From the NCBI GenBank assembly GCA_024404755.1, contig JAKSPN010000002.1, positions 1 through 43,510 of the forward strand: a stretch of DNA of 43,510 bases, in the 5' to 3' direction. The position numbers were made by a program, and so were the translations under genes. This document shows positions 31,495 through 38,688 of this stretch, piece after piece. Under the pieces are notes generated by a model, which searched no databases, was not told the origin of the DNA, and saw nothing but the letters and a program-made list of their open reading frames with translations. Position 1 is the first letter of the stretch. Each line of letters starts with the position of its first letter. This DNA comes from Clostridia bacterium (GTDB lineage: Bacteria; Bacillota; Clostridia; Oscillospirales; Acutalibacteraceae).

Positions 31495-32844
31495 TTAGAA
31501 CGCGCCTTGCTCCATCATGGCTTGGGCAACCTTGTCGAAACCGGCGATGTTCGCACCGGCAACCAGGTCATAACCGAGGCCGTATTTCTCGGCAGCGGCG
31601 GCGGACATATCGTGGATGTTCTTCATAATCTTGTGAAGTTGGGCATCCACTTCTTCGGCGGTCCAGGACAGACGCTCGGAGTTCTGGCTCATTTCGAGAC
31701 CGGAGGTCGCGACACCGCCCGCGTTCACCGCTTTGGACGGGGCAACGATCATACCCGGCTGCTCGCGCAGGAAGTTAAGAGCATCGTTGGTGGTCGGCAT
31801 ATTGGCGACCTCGATGTAGTATTTCGTGCCATTGCCGGCGATTTGTTTCGCCTGCTCCATGTGCACGTCGTTCTGCATAGCAGACGGCATCACGATATCG
31901 ACTTTCTCGCCGTACGGTTTCTCGCCGGCAACGAATTTCACGCCGAATTTGTCGGCATAATCCTGCACGCGGTTGCGGCCGGAAGAACGCATCTCGAGGA
32001 GGTAGTTGATTTTCTCTTCGGTGACAACGCCGTCCGGATCGTAGATGTAACCGTCCGGGCCGGAGAGGGTGACGACTTTCGCGCCGAGCTCCGCGGCTTT
32101 TTTGCAGATACCCCAGGTCACGTTACCGAAACCGGCGCAGGCAATGGTTTTGCCTTCGATGGAATCGTTCTCGTGAGCGAGGACTTCGTTCAGGTAGTAC
32201 ACCGCGCCGTAGCCGGTGGCTTCCGGACGAATCAGCGAGCCGCCGTAGGAGAGACCTTTACCGGTGAGCACGCCGTTCTCGAAGGTGGCTTTCAGGCGGC
32301 GATACTGGCCGAACAGGAAGCCGATTTCGCGGCCGCCCACGCCCATGTCGCCCGCCGGAACGTCCACGTCCGGGCCGATGTAACGATAAAGAGCAGACAT
32401 AAACGCCTGGCAGAAACGCATGATTTCCGCGTCGGATTTACCGGCGGGATCAAAGTCGGAACCGCCTTTGCCGCCGCCCATGGGCAGGCCGGTCAGGCTG
32501 TTTTTGAAGGTCTGTTCAAAACCGAGGAATTTGATGATGCTGGGGCAGACGTTCTTCTGGAAACGAAGACCGCCTTTGTACGGGCCGATTGCGCCGTTGA
32601 ATTGGCAGCGATAACCGGTGTTGGTGTGCCAGTTGCCGTTGTCATCTTCCCACGTCACGCGGAAGGTGTACATACGTTCCGGCTCGACCATACGGCCAAG
32701 CAGGTCGACTTTCTCATACTCCGGATGCTGATCGATGACCGGCTCCAAGGAGGAGAGAACTTCTTCGACAGTCTGCACGAATTCCGGCTCGTTAGAGTGC
32801 TTCGTGCGGACGTCATCGAGAACACGATTGAGATAAGCGTTCAT
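31495..32844 (-). CDS. gdhA: NADP-type glutamate dehydrogenase
   Basis: GdhA aminates 2-oxoglutarate to glutamate and is the main ammonium-assimilating enzyme in many gut Clostridia. The 449-residue product has the hexameric small-subunit family blocks: KGGLRFQKNV, then the catalytic-Lys motif LPMGGGKGGSDFDP (near residue 120), then the Rossmann segment ACAGFGNVTWG. Its length is typical of the NADP-dependent class. In-frame sequence upstream of 32844 is not family-like, and GGAGG precedes the chosen ATG. It has its own promoter and is separated from the Bce permease gene by 127 bp. The pxp operon in this window also makes glutamate, from 5-oxoproline. Confidence 0.97.
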   Translation of the reverse strand: MNAYLNRVLDDVRTKHSNEPEFVQTVEEVLSSLEPVIDQHPEYEKVDLLGRMVEPERMYTFRVTWEDDNGNWHTNTGYRCQFNGAIGPYKGGLRFQKNVCPSIIKFLGFEQTFKNSLTGLPMGGGKGGSDFDPAGKSDAEIMRFCQAFMSALYRYIGPDVDVPAGDMGVGGREIGFLFGQYRRLKATFENGVLTGKGLSYGGSLIRPEATGYGAVYYLNEVLAHENDSIEGKTIACAGFGNVTWGICKKAAELGAKVVTLSGPDGYIYDPDGVVTEEKINYLLEMRSSGRNRVQDYADKFGVKFVAGEKPYGEKVDIVMPSAMQNDVHMEQAKQIAGNGTKYYIEVANMPTTNDALNFLREQPGMIVAPSKAVNAGGVATSGLEMSQNSERLSWTAEEVDAQLHKIMKNIHDMSAAAAEKYGLGYDLVAGANIAGFDKVAQAMMEQGAF

Positions 32845-32878
32845 TATGAAAACCTCCAATATAAAAACATTCGTACAT

Positions 32879-32907
32879 AGTCTACCACCGTGAAAAAACG
32901 CTGTCAA
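32879..32907 (-). promoter_or_regulatory. Promoter of gdhA
   Basis: The minus strand has a perfect TTGACA, a 17-bp spacer and TAGACT with TGG extension, 34 bp upstream of the start. Confidence 0.75.
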
Positions 32908-32928
32908 GCATTTTTCGCGTAAAAATGC
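32908..32928. repeat. Inverted repeat abutting the gdhA -35 box
   Basis: GCATTTTT-CGCGT-AAAAATGC is a perfect 8-bp inverted repeat lying directly upstream of the gdhA -35. It may be a weak terminator for the Bce permease gene or an operator for gdhA. The sequence alone does not decide. Confidence 0.45.
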
Positions 32929-32971
32929 GCGGAAATTTGCGAGGAGAGAATATTTTTTCGTAAAACGAGGT

Positions 32972-34996
32972 TTATTCCGCCACAATTTTGTAATACGCGC
33001 GGGCGGTGAGTTTGTAAATGAGCGCGTAAAATGCGGCGAACAAGAGAAACGCCGCAACGGTCACGCCGATGACGAACCAGAGGTTGGTAAGCGAGAACAT
33101 TTGCAGAATTTTCCAAACAAGCGGGAACGCGAACGCAAGGTGTAATCCCGCGAGCAGCAGCGGCGCAAAAAACACGGTCAGCACTTGGCTGTTGATGCTC
33201 TTTTTGATGTCCGCTTTGGTCATACCGACCTTTTGCATAATGCCGAAACGGGCTTGGTCTTCGTAACCCTCGGAAATCTGTTTGTAGTAGATAATCATCG
33301 CGGCGGCAAAGATAAACACCACCGACAAAATGATGCCGAGGAAAAAGAGCGAGCCGTACGCGCCGTAAAAATCTGCTCTGGCGGTGGCGACACAGCCGGA
33401 ATAACAGCCCCAGCCGTCAAAATCCGAACGGTTTTCGAACACGTTGTTCATCGCATCGTATTGGTCGGCGAAAATCTCCTCCGCTTCCTCGTCCGGAAGA
33501 CCGGTGTCGTAGGCATAGGCATAGCGGAAGGTCATCATCGCGAAGGCATAGGAATCTTCGGGTTTGTCAAACGGGGCGAGCACGTCGTAATCGGAAACGA
33601 CAAGCGCGAGGGTGGGGACGAAAAACGCCTCCGACTCGGTTTTGACGGGGTTTTCTTTCATCGTTCCCGTAATCGAAAGCGCCACGTCGCCGACGGTCAG
33701 CGTTTGGTAGTCGTAACGGCAGCGGTCGGTGTGAAGGAACGCTTCGTTCCCTTTAAGCGACACCGCCTCGCCGGTCAACGCTTCGTAATCGGCGGCGGAG
33801 ACAAACAACAGTTGGCGTACGTCGTCAAAGTTGATGGCGCCGACCGAGGAGGGATCGGGGTTAAACGTAGTGCCGTTTTGCGCCGCCGTGATATAGGCAT
33901 AGCGGGTTTCGTAGAGGTTTTTCGGCGTGAAACCGTTGTCGGCAAAGGATTTCTCGTACGCGGCGCGCAGTTCGGGGATGACGTCGTCGTTAAAATGCGC
34001 GAGCGTTTCCAAATCCACGTCGATTTCGCAGTCGCGCGGATAGGTCGAGCGAATGGACTGGTCTTTGCCGAAATACAGACTGGCCGAGGACGAAATCATC
34101 ACGAGCACCATCGTCGAGAGAATGCAAATCGAGGCAAGCCCCGCGCCGTTGCGTTTCATACGGTACGCCATCGACGAAACGGACACGAAATGTTGCTTTT
34201 TGTAATAGTAGTTTTTGCTCTTTTTCAGCAAGCGGCACAACGCGACCGAGCCGGAGATGAACAAGAGATAGGTGGCGAGAATGACCGCAAGCACCGCAAC
34301 GAAAAAGACGGTCAGCGCCGACAGCGGGGATTTGATCGACACCGCGGTGACGTAGGCGGCGATAAGAATCACCGCGCCGATCAGCCCGATAATCAGGTTG
34401 CCTTTCGGCGGCTTTTCGCCCGCGTTTTCCGAGCGGAGCAGTTCCAGCGGGTTTTGCCGCCGCACCTGCCACAGCGATTTTCCCATCAGCAGCAGGAAGA
34501 TAATCCCGTAAAGAAGCAGCGTGTCGGTAATCGCTTTCGGCGGAATGCGGAAGCGGTAGTCGATGTCAATCGAAGCGGCGTTGAGCAGTCCGAGTTCGGC
34601 GAATTTCGAGAACGCGATACCGAGCCCGAGGCCGACCGCCAGCGCGATAATCGCCACAAACAGCGATTCAAAAATGACCACGCGGCCGATTTTGCGCTTA
34701 TCCATGCCGAGGATGCTGTAAAGACCGAATTCCTTATAGCGGCGGCGGGTCAAAAACGAGTTGGTGTAAAAGAGAAACAGCACCGAAAACGCCGCAATGA
34801 CGTATTTGCCGAGACCGAGCGTGGTACCGACGGTGGCGGCGCCTTTGGCGTTTTTCAGCACTTCCGAGTAGGAGAGCGCGTGGAGGATGTAAAACATCAT
34901 CACCATGCCGATGCAACTGAGAATATACGGCAGATACAGTTTGCGGTTTTTGCGCATACCGGTCAGCGCCAAGCGGGGATAAAACAGGGTTTTCAT
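32972..34996 (-). CDS. bceB: BceB-type ABC transporter permease
   Basis: A 674-residue permease of the Bce/Vra peptide-antibiotic detoxification family. It has about ten membrane helices, two FtsX-like regions (TRRRYKEFGLYSILGMDKRK near residue 85; QARFGIMQKVGMTKADIKKS near the C-terminus), and a large extracytoplasmic domain between helices seven and eight (about residues 310-540). Such permeases bind the target of cell-wall antibiotics and also act as the sensor for the linked histidine kinase. The ATG overlaps the stop of the ATPase gene by 4 nt. The specific antibiotic cannot be predicted from sequence. Confidence 0.9.
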   Translation of the reverse strand: MKTLFYPRLALTGMRKNRKLYLPYILSCIGMVMMFYILHALSYSEVLKNAKGAATVGTTLGLGKYVIAAFSVLFLFYTNSFLTRRRYKEFGLYSILGMDKRKIGRVVIFESLFVAIIALAVGLGLGIAFSKFAELGLLNAASIDIDYRFRIPPKAITDTLLLYGIIFLLLMGKSLWQVRRQNPLELLRSENAGEKPPKGNLIIGLIGAVILIAAYVTAVSIKSPLSALTVFFVAVLAVILATYLLFISGSVALCRLLKKSKNYYYKKQHFVSVSSMAYRMKRNGAGLASICILSTMVLVMISSSASLYFGKDQSIRSTYPRDCEIDVDLETLAHFNDDVIPELRAAYEKSFADNGFTPKNLYETRYAYITAAQNGTTFNPDPSSVGAINFDDVRQLLFVSAADYEALTGEAVSLKGNEAFLHTDRCRYDYQTLTVGDVALSITGTMKENPVKTESEAFFVPTLALVVSDYDVLAPFDKPEDSYAFAMMTFRYAYAYDTGLPDEEAEEIFADQYDAMNNVFENRSDFDGWGCYSGCVATARADFYGAYGSLFFLGIILSVVFIFAAAMIIYYKQISEGYEDQARFGIMQKVGMTKADIKKSINSQVLTVFFAPLLLAGLHLAFAFPLVWKILQMFSLTNLWFVIGVTVAAFLLFAAFYALIYKLTARAYYKIVAE

Positions 34997-35757
34997 CCGC
35001 GGTCACCGCCCGTCTGAATCGCCGTCAGCGTGTCGGAAATTTTTTGGTAGAATTGCTCGCCGGATTCGTCGCCGCGATAGAGTTGGTGGAACACTTCGCC
35101 GTCTTTGATAAACAGCACGCGGGAGGCGACCGAAGCGGCTTTGACCGAGTGGGTGACCATCAAAACGGTTTGCCCCGCGCGGTTGACCTCGCCGAACAAA
35201 CGCAAAAGTTCGTCGGACGCTTTGGAATCGAGTGCGCCGGTCGGCTCGTCGGCGAGCAGAATTTTCGGCTCGGTGATGAGCGCGCGGGCGACGGCGGCGC
35301 GCTGTTTTTGACCGCCGGACACCTCGTAGGGATATTTGTCGAGCAGGTCGCCGATGCCGAGACGGTCGGCCAGCGGGAGCAGGCGGGTGCTCATTTCGTG
35401 GTAGGATTTGCCGGCGAGCACCAGCGGCAGATAGACGTTGTCCGCGATGGTGAAGGTGTCGAGCAGGTTGAATTCCTGGAACACGAAACCGAGATTATCG
35501 CGGCGGAACGCGGCGATTTTCGACTCTTTTACCGTGCTCAAATCCTCGCCGGTGAGAAGCACGCTTCCCGCCGTCGGGCGGTCGAGCGCCGCCAAAATGT
35601 TGAGCAGCGTGGTTTTGCCCGAGCCGGATTCGCCCATAATGGCGACGAATTCGCCCTCGTCCACCGTAAAGTTGACGTTTTTGAGGGCTTCGACCTTGTT
35701 GCCGCCGAAGCGGGTGGAGTAGACTTTTTTGAGATTTTTAACTTCGAGTAATGCCAT
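34993..35757 (-). CDS. bceA: BceA-type ABC transporter ATPase
   Basis: A 254-residue ATPase with Walker A GESGSGKTT (about residues 39-47), Q-loop FVFQEFNLLDTF, signature VSGGQKQRAAVARAL, Walker B ILLADEPTGALD and H-loop VTHS. The FNLLDTFT segment and the partner gene place it in the Bce/peptide-resistance class. GGAGG precedes the ATG. It is coupled by a 4-nt overlap to the permease. It lies 109 bp downstream of the kinase gene, with a separate inducible-type promoter and inverted repeat in the gap. Confidence 0.93.
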   Translation of the reverse strand: MALLEVKNLKKVYSTRFGGNKVEALKNVNFTVDEGEFVAIMGESGSGKTTLLNILAALDRPTAGSVLLTGEDLSTVKESKIAAFRRDNLGFVFQEFNLLDTFTIADNVYLPLVLAGKSYHEMSTRLLPLADRLGIGDLLDKYPYEVSGGQKQRAAVARALITEPKILLADEPTGALDSKASDELLRLFGEVNRAGQTVLMVTHSVKAASVASRVLFIKDGEVFHQLYRGDESGEQFYQKISDTLTAIQTGGDRG

Positions 35758-35789
35758 GTGAAAATCCTCCTTCGTTGGTTTGCAAGGTC

Positions 35790-35818
35790 AGTATACCGCG
35801 CTTTTTGCCGCGATTCCA
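35790..35818 (-). promoter_or_regulatory. Promoter of bceAB
   Basis: The minus strand has a weak TGGAAT -35, a 17-bp spacer and TATACT. A poor -35 is typical of a response-regulator-activated promoter. Confidence 0.6.
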
Positions 35819-35849
35819 TTGCATTTGCTTACAGTTTTGCCGAAAAATC

Positions 35850-35863
35850 TTACGCTTTCGTAA
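35850..35863. promoter_or_regulatory. Candidate BceR operator upstream of bceAB
   Basis: TTACG-CTTT-CGTAA is a perfect inverted repeat, 32 bp upstream of the bceAB -35. Bce-type response regulators are reported to bind TNACA-N4-TGTNA-like repeats, and this matches that layout with a compensating A/T to G/C change. It could also be a weak terminator for the kinase gene, since a T-rich stretch follows on the minus strand. Confidence 0.5.
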
Positions 35864-35866
35864 GAT

Positions 35867-36847
35867 TTACTCAAATTTCGTTTGATTTTGGTCGAACGTG
35901 AGCGTGACCGTTGTGCCGCTTCCGACTTCCGAGGTGAGCGCAATGCGAATATTCAGCGCGTCGCACACCCGCTTGCACAGATACAGCCCGAGCCCGCTGG
36001 CGGTTTTGTCTTCCCGCCCGTTGTAGCCGGTAAACCCCTTGTCGAACACGCGGGGCAGGTCGGCGGCGGCGATGCCGATACCGGTGTCGGCAATCGTCAG
36101 CACGTTATCGGTCGCCGTTACGGTAATGCCGCCCTCGCGGGTGTATTTGAGCGCGTTCGAGAGCAGTTGTTCAAAGAGAAATGCAAACCACTTTTCGTCG
36201 GTGATGACGGTGGAGGCGGTCGGCTCGTACGAGAGCGACAGTTTGCGCCCGATAAACTCCGGTGCGAACTTGCGCAGACTCTGTTTCAGCACGTCGTCCA
36301 ACCGGCAGGGGCGCAGTACGTAGTCGGTGCTGTCCGCGCCGAGCCGCAAAAACGCGAGCACCATATCGACGTACTGCTCGGTGCGGAAAAGGTCGGCGGA
36401 CAGTTGCCGCGCGAGGGCGCTGTCTTCGTTTTGCAGCGACAACTTCATCGCGGCCAGCGGGGTTTTAATCTGGTGCGCCCACACGGTGTAGTAATCCACC
36501 ATCTCCGCGTATTTCGCGGTGGCGGCGGCATCGCTTTCGGCAAGCGCGCGGTAAAGCGCGGCAACCGCGTCGGCGTAATCTTTCGCCTGCACCGAATCGG
36601 CGGCAAGCGGGGCGCTCGGCGGGGTCAGCGGGGAAAACGCCCGCCAAAAATCGTCGTGTTGCCGTTTCTGTCGAATATAGTCGAACACAAGAAACCCCGC
36701 GCCGAAAAGCAAACACAGTGCCGCGGGGTAGAGGAGTGCCGCGGCGGGCAGGTGGTAGAGCGCGAACGCCGTCGCAAACAGCGCCACACACACGGCGAGC
36801 GCCGCGAGCGTGCGCGTTTTGGTTTTTAAGTACGCGAAAAAGGTCAT
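35867..36847 (-). CDS. bceS: BceS-type intramembrane-sensing histidine kinase
   Basis: A 326-residue kinase with two N-terminal transmembrane helices (about residues 15-31 and 36-56) joined by a loop of only a few residues, so it has no sensory domain and relies on the BceAB transporter. The phospho-acceptor is H125 in WAHQIKTPLAAM, followed by the HATPase domain (EQLLSNALKYT, IADTGIGI, SGLGLYLCKRV). The start at 36847 lies 4 nt after the stop of the response-regulator gene, with GGGGTGA as ribosome-binding site. A GTG 15 bases earlier is possible. Confidence 0.93.
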   Translation of the reverse strand: MTFFAYLKTKTRTLAALAVCVALFATAFALYHLPAAALLYPAALCLLFGAGFLVFDYIRQKRQHDDFWRAFSPLTPPSAPLAADSVQAKDYADAVAALYRALAESDAAATAKYAEMVDYYTVWAHQIKTPLAAMKLSLQNEDSALARQLSADLFRTEQYVDMVLAFLRLGADSTDYVLRPCRLDDVLKQSLRKFAPEFIGRKLSLSYEPTASTVITDEKWFAFLFEQLLSNALKYTREGGITVTATDNVLTIADTGIGIAAADLPRVFDKGFTGYNGREDKTASGLGLYLCKRVCDALNIRIALTSEVGSGTTVTLTFDQNQTKFE

Positions 36848-36851
36848 CTTG

Positions 36852-37523
36852 TCACCCCACACAATAGCCCTCGCCGAATTTGGTGGCGATAAAGTCGGAT
36901 AATCCCGCCGCCGAAAGTTTTTTGCGCAGGCGGTTGACGTTGACGGTCAGCGTGTTTTCGTCCACAAAACTGTCGGTTGCCCACAGTTCGGTCATCAGTT
37001 TTTCGCGGCTGACGGTTTTGCCCTTGTTGCTCAAAAGGCAAAACAGAATGCGCGCCTCGTTTTTGGACAACTCGATTTTTTGCCCCTCAAACGTGAGCGA
37101 GCCGTCGCCCACGTTGAACATCGCGCCTTTGTGCGACAAAAGCGGCGACGACGGCGCAAAGTCGTAACTGCGGCGTAAAAGCGCCTGCACCTTCGCCATC
37201 AGCACGTTGCCGTCAAAGGGCTTCGGAATAAAGTCGTCCGCGCCCTCGTTCATCGCCATCACCATATTGAGGTTGTCCGAAGCGGACGAGATGAAAAGAA
37301 TCGGCACGCTGGACAGTTTGCGGATTTCGCGGCACCAATGGAACCCGCCCGCAAACGGCAACCCGATATCAAGCAACACAAGATGCGGTGCGCAGGCGGC
37401 GAACTCGTCGGTCACCGCGCGAAAATCGCGGCAGCACACGACCTCGTATCCCCACGCACTTGCCAACGTAACGATGCCGTCGGTAATGCCTTTATCGTCT
37501 TCGACCAAAAACAGTTTGTACAT
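36852..37523 (-). CDS. bceR: BceR-type response regulator (OmpR family)
   Basis: A 223-residue regulator. The receiver domain has D9 and D10, phospho-acceptor D52 in LLDIGLP, and K near 101 in FIPKPFDG. A winged-helix DNA-binding domain follows (LSKNEARILFCLLSNKGKTV; VDENTLTVNVNRLRKKL). GGGAGG precedes the ATG at 37523; the 14-codon upstream extension lies in the promoter leader. It is the first gene of bceRS. An inverted repeat with the same CGTAA/TTACG half-sites as the bceAB operator sits in its leader, suggesting autoregulation. Confidence 0.93.
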   Translation of the reverse strand: MYKLFLVEDDKGITDGIVTLASAWGYEVVCCRDFRAVTDEFAACAPHLVLLDIGLPFAGGFHWCREIRKLSSVPILFISSASDNLNMVMAMNEGADDFIPKPFDGNVLMAKVQALLRRSYDFAPSSPLLSHKGAMFNVGDGSLTFEGQKIELSKNEARILFCLLSNKGKTVSREKLMTELWATDSFVDENTLTVNVNRLRKKLSAAGLSDFIATKFGEGYCVG

Positions 37524-37535
37524 ACGGTGTCCTCC

Positions 37536-37557
37536 CGTAAACGGATTGGAATTTACG
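37536..37557. repeat. Inverted repeat in the bceR leader
   Basis: CGTAAA and TTTACG form a perfect 6-bp inverted repeat with a 10-bp spacer between the bceR promoter and ribosome-binding site. The half-sites resemble those upstream of bceAB but in the opposite arrangement. Confidence 0.4.
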
Positions 37558-37563
37558 AAAGAC

Positions 37564-37593
37564 ATTATACACGCCGCGCCGCTGCTCTGTCAA
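37564..37593 (-). promoter_or_regulatory. Promoter of bceRS
   Basis: The minus strand has a perfect TTGACA, an 18-bp spacer and a perfect TATAAT. It diverges from the promoter of the phosphopantetheinyl transferase unit. Confidence 0.78.
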
Positions 37594-37615
37594 CCGCGTT
37601 TCGCGCGGGTTTTTG

Positions 37616-37644
37616 TTGCTATTTTTACGCGCGTGTGGTATATT
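37616..37644 (+). promoter_or_regulatory. Promoter of the small ORF/phosphopantetheinyl transferase unit
   Basis: TTGCTA, a 17-bp spacer and TATATT with extended TGG lie 57 bp upstream of the small ORF. Confidence 0.62.
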
Positions 37645-37701
37645 ACCCATATATAGGCAATTTTTCACCCGATTCTTTTCTCACGAAAGGAGAAGAATGG
37701 T

Positions 37702-37866
37702 ATGAACCGTTCGGTTTTTGAAAACGTCCCCGCTGTCACGCCGCTTTGCGCTTCGCAAGAAGGCGTGTATTTGGAGTGTGCGAACAACCCCGCTTTGGTG
37801 CGGTATAATCTGCCGTTTCGCTTTGCCATCGACGAGATTATGGGCGCGGCGGAGGCGGACGAATGA
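37702..37866 (+). CDS. Small protein (54 residues) coupled to the phosphopantetheinyl transferase gene
   Basis: An ATG about ten bases after AAGGAG opens a 54-residue frame beginning MNRSVFENVPAVTPL and ending with an acidic AEADE tail. Its TGA stop overlaps the ATG of the next gene as ATGA, so the two are translationally coupled. No transmembrane segment, signal peptide or known motif is seen; two Cys are present. It may be a real small protein or a leader ORF that sets expression of the transferase. I do not recognise it. Confidence 0.6.
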   Translation: MNRSVFENVPAVTPLCASQEGVYLECANNPALVRYNLPFRFAIDEIMGAAEADE

Positions 37867-38543
37867 GCGTGAAAACGGCGATGTATGCGGTGAACGTCAC
37901 GCCGCTTGTGACGGACGACGGCTTGTTCGAGAAAGCGACCGCCGCCGTCACCCCCGCACGGCGGGAAAAAGCCGCCCGCTACCGCAAACGCGAGGATGCG
38001 GCGTTGTCGCTTGGCGCGGAACTGCTTTTGCGCTTTGCCTTTTTGCAGGCGGGGGAGCCGTTTCCGACGGCATTTTTGACATCGCCCAACGGCAAACCCT
38101 TCGCGCCGGACGGTTCGCTTCGTTTTAACCTTTCCCATTCGGGAACGTGGGCAGTGTGCGCTGTGTCGGAGAGCGACATCGGGTGCGACGTGGAAAAAAT
38201 CGACCCTGCCCACACGAACGTGGCGAAACGGTTTTTTACCGCCGCCGAAAACGCCCAACTGGACGAAGCCGCAACCGAAACCGAGCGCGTGCGCCGCTTT
38301 TTCCGCCTGTGGACACTCAAAGAGAGTTTCCAAAAAGCCACGGGGCAGGGAATGCACCTGCCGCTGTCGGATTTTTCGGTAACTTTGGGCGAGCCGAGCC
38401 GCATAGAAGGGGAGTCGGCGACCTTTGCGGAGTATACCGACTTTGCCGGTTATGCCTGCGCCGTGTGCGCGTTTAGCGAAAAACGCCCGCCGCTTGTGAC
38501 GGTGGACGTACAAGACCTTTTACAAAACGAGGTGAGAGGATGA
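37863..38543 (+). CDS. 4'-phosphopantetheinyl transferase (Sfp type)
   Basis: Transfers phosphopantetheine from CoA to a Ser of carrier proteins. The 226-residue product has the Sfp/AcpS superfamily motifs in order: FNLSHSGTWAVCA (near residue 83), the metal-binding GCDVEKID, and WTLKESFQKATGQGM (near residue 142). Its length is that of the monomeric Sfp type rather than trimeric AcpS. No NRPS, PKS or carrier protein is nearby, so the client is elsewhere. A clear ribosome-binding site of its own is absent. Translation probably depends on the overlapping 54-residue ORF. Confidence 0.9.
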   Translation: MSVKTAMYAVNVTPLVTDDGLFEKATAAVTPARREKAARYRKREDAALSLGAELLLRFAFLQAGEPFPTAFLTSPNGKPFAPDGSLRFNLSHSGTWAVCAVSESDIGCDVEKIDPAHTNVAKRFFTAAENAQLDEAATETERVRRFFRLWTLKESFQKATGQGMHLPLSDFSVTLGEPSRIEGESATFAEYTDFAGYACAVCAFSEKRPPLVTVDVQDLLQNEVRG

Positions 38544-38614
38544 AAAAGAAGCGTTCGGTGGCGCGCAATTCGGTCATGAAAGAAACCCGCAACTTCTCGT
38601 TTTTATGTATTTGA
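38540..38614 (+). CDS. Very short ORF (24 residues) after the phosphopantetheinyl transferase
   Basis: An ATG overlapping the transferase stop (ATGA), preceded by GAGG, opens a 24-codon basic frame (MKKKRSVARNSVMKE...). It ends at the start of the next promoter region. It may be a small peptide, the remnant of a truncated gene, or chance. Confidence 0.25.
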   Translation: MKKKRSVARNSVMKETRNFSFLCI

Positions 38615-38624
38615 CAAATTTTTC

Positions 38625-38653
38625 TTGTATTTTTGTATAGGAAATGGTATAAT
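38625..38653 (+). promoter_or_regulatory. Promoter of the Nramp-like/pxp operon
   Basis: TTGTAT, a 17-bp spacer and a perfect TATAAT with extended TGG lie 36 bp upstream of the start. A TTGACA 14 bases earlier has only a poor -10 (TGTATA). Confidence 0.7.
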
Positions 38654-38688
38654 AACCTAACACTATGCGAAACTTAGGAGGTTTCACT

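Noticed and set aside
33185-35017. 610-codon open frame on the plus strand over bceB
   Set aside because: Composition is Arg/His/Gly-rich shadow and the sense strand encodes a clear BceB permease coupled to bceA.
35849-35869. Terminator after the histidine kinase
   Set aside because: The 8-bp stem is followed by only a short T stretch and its sequence fits a Bce-type operator better; a dual role is not excluded.
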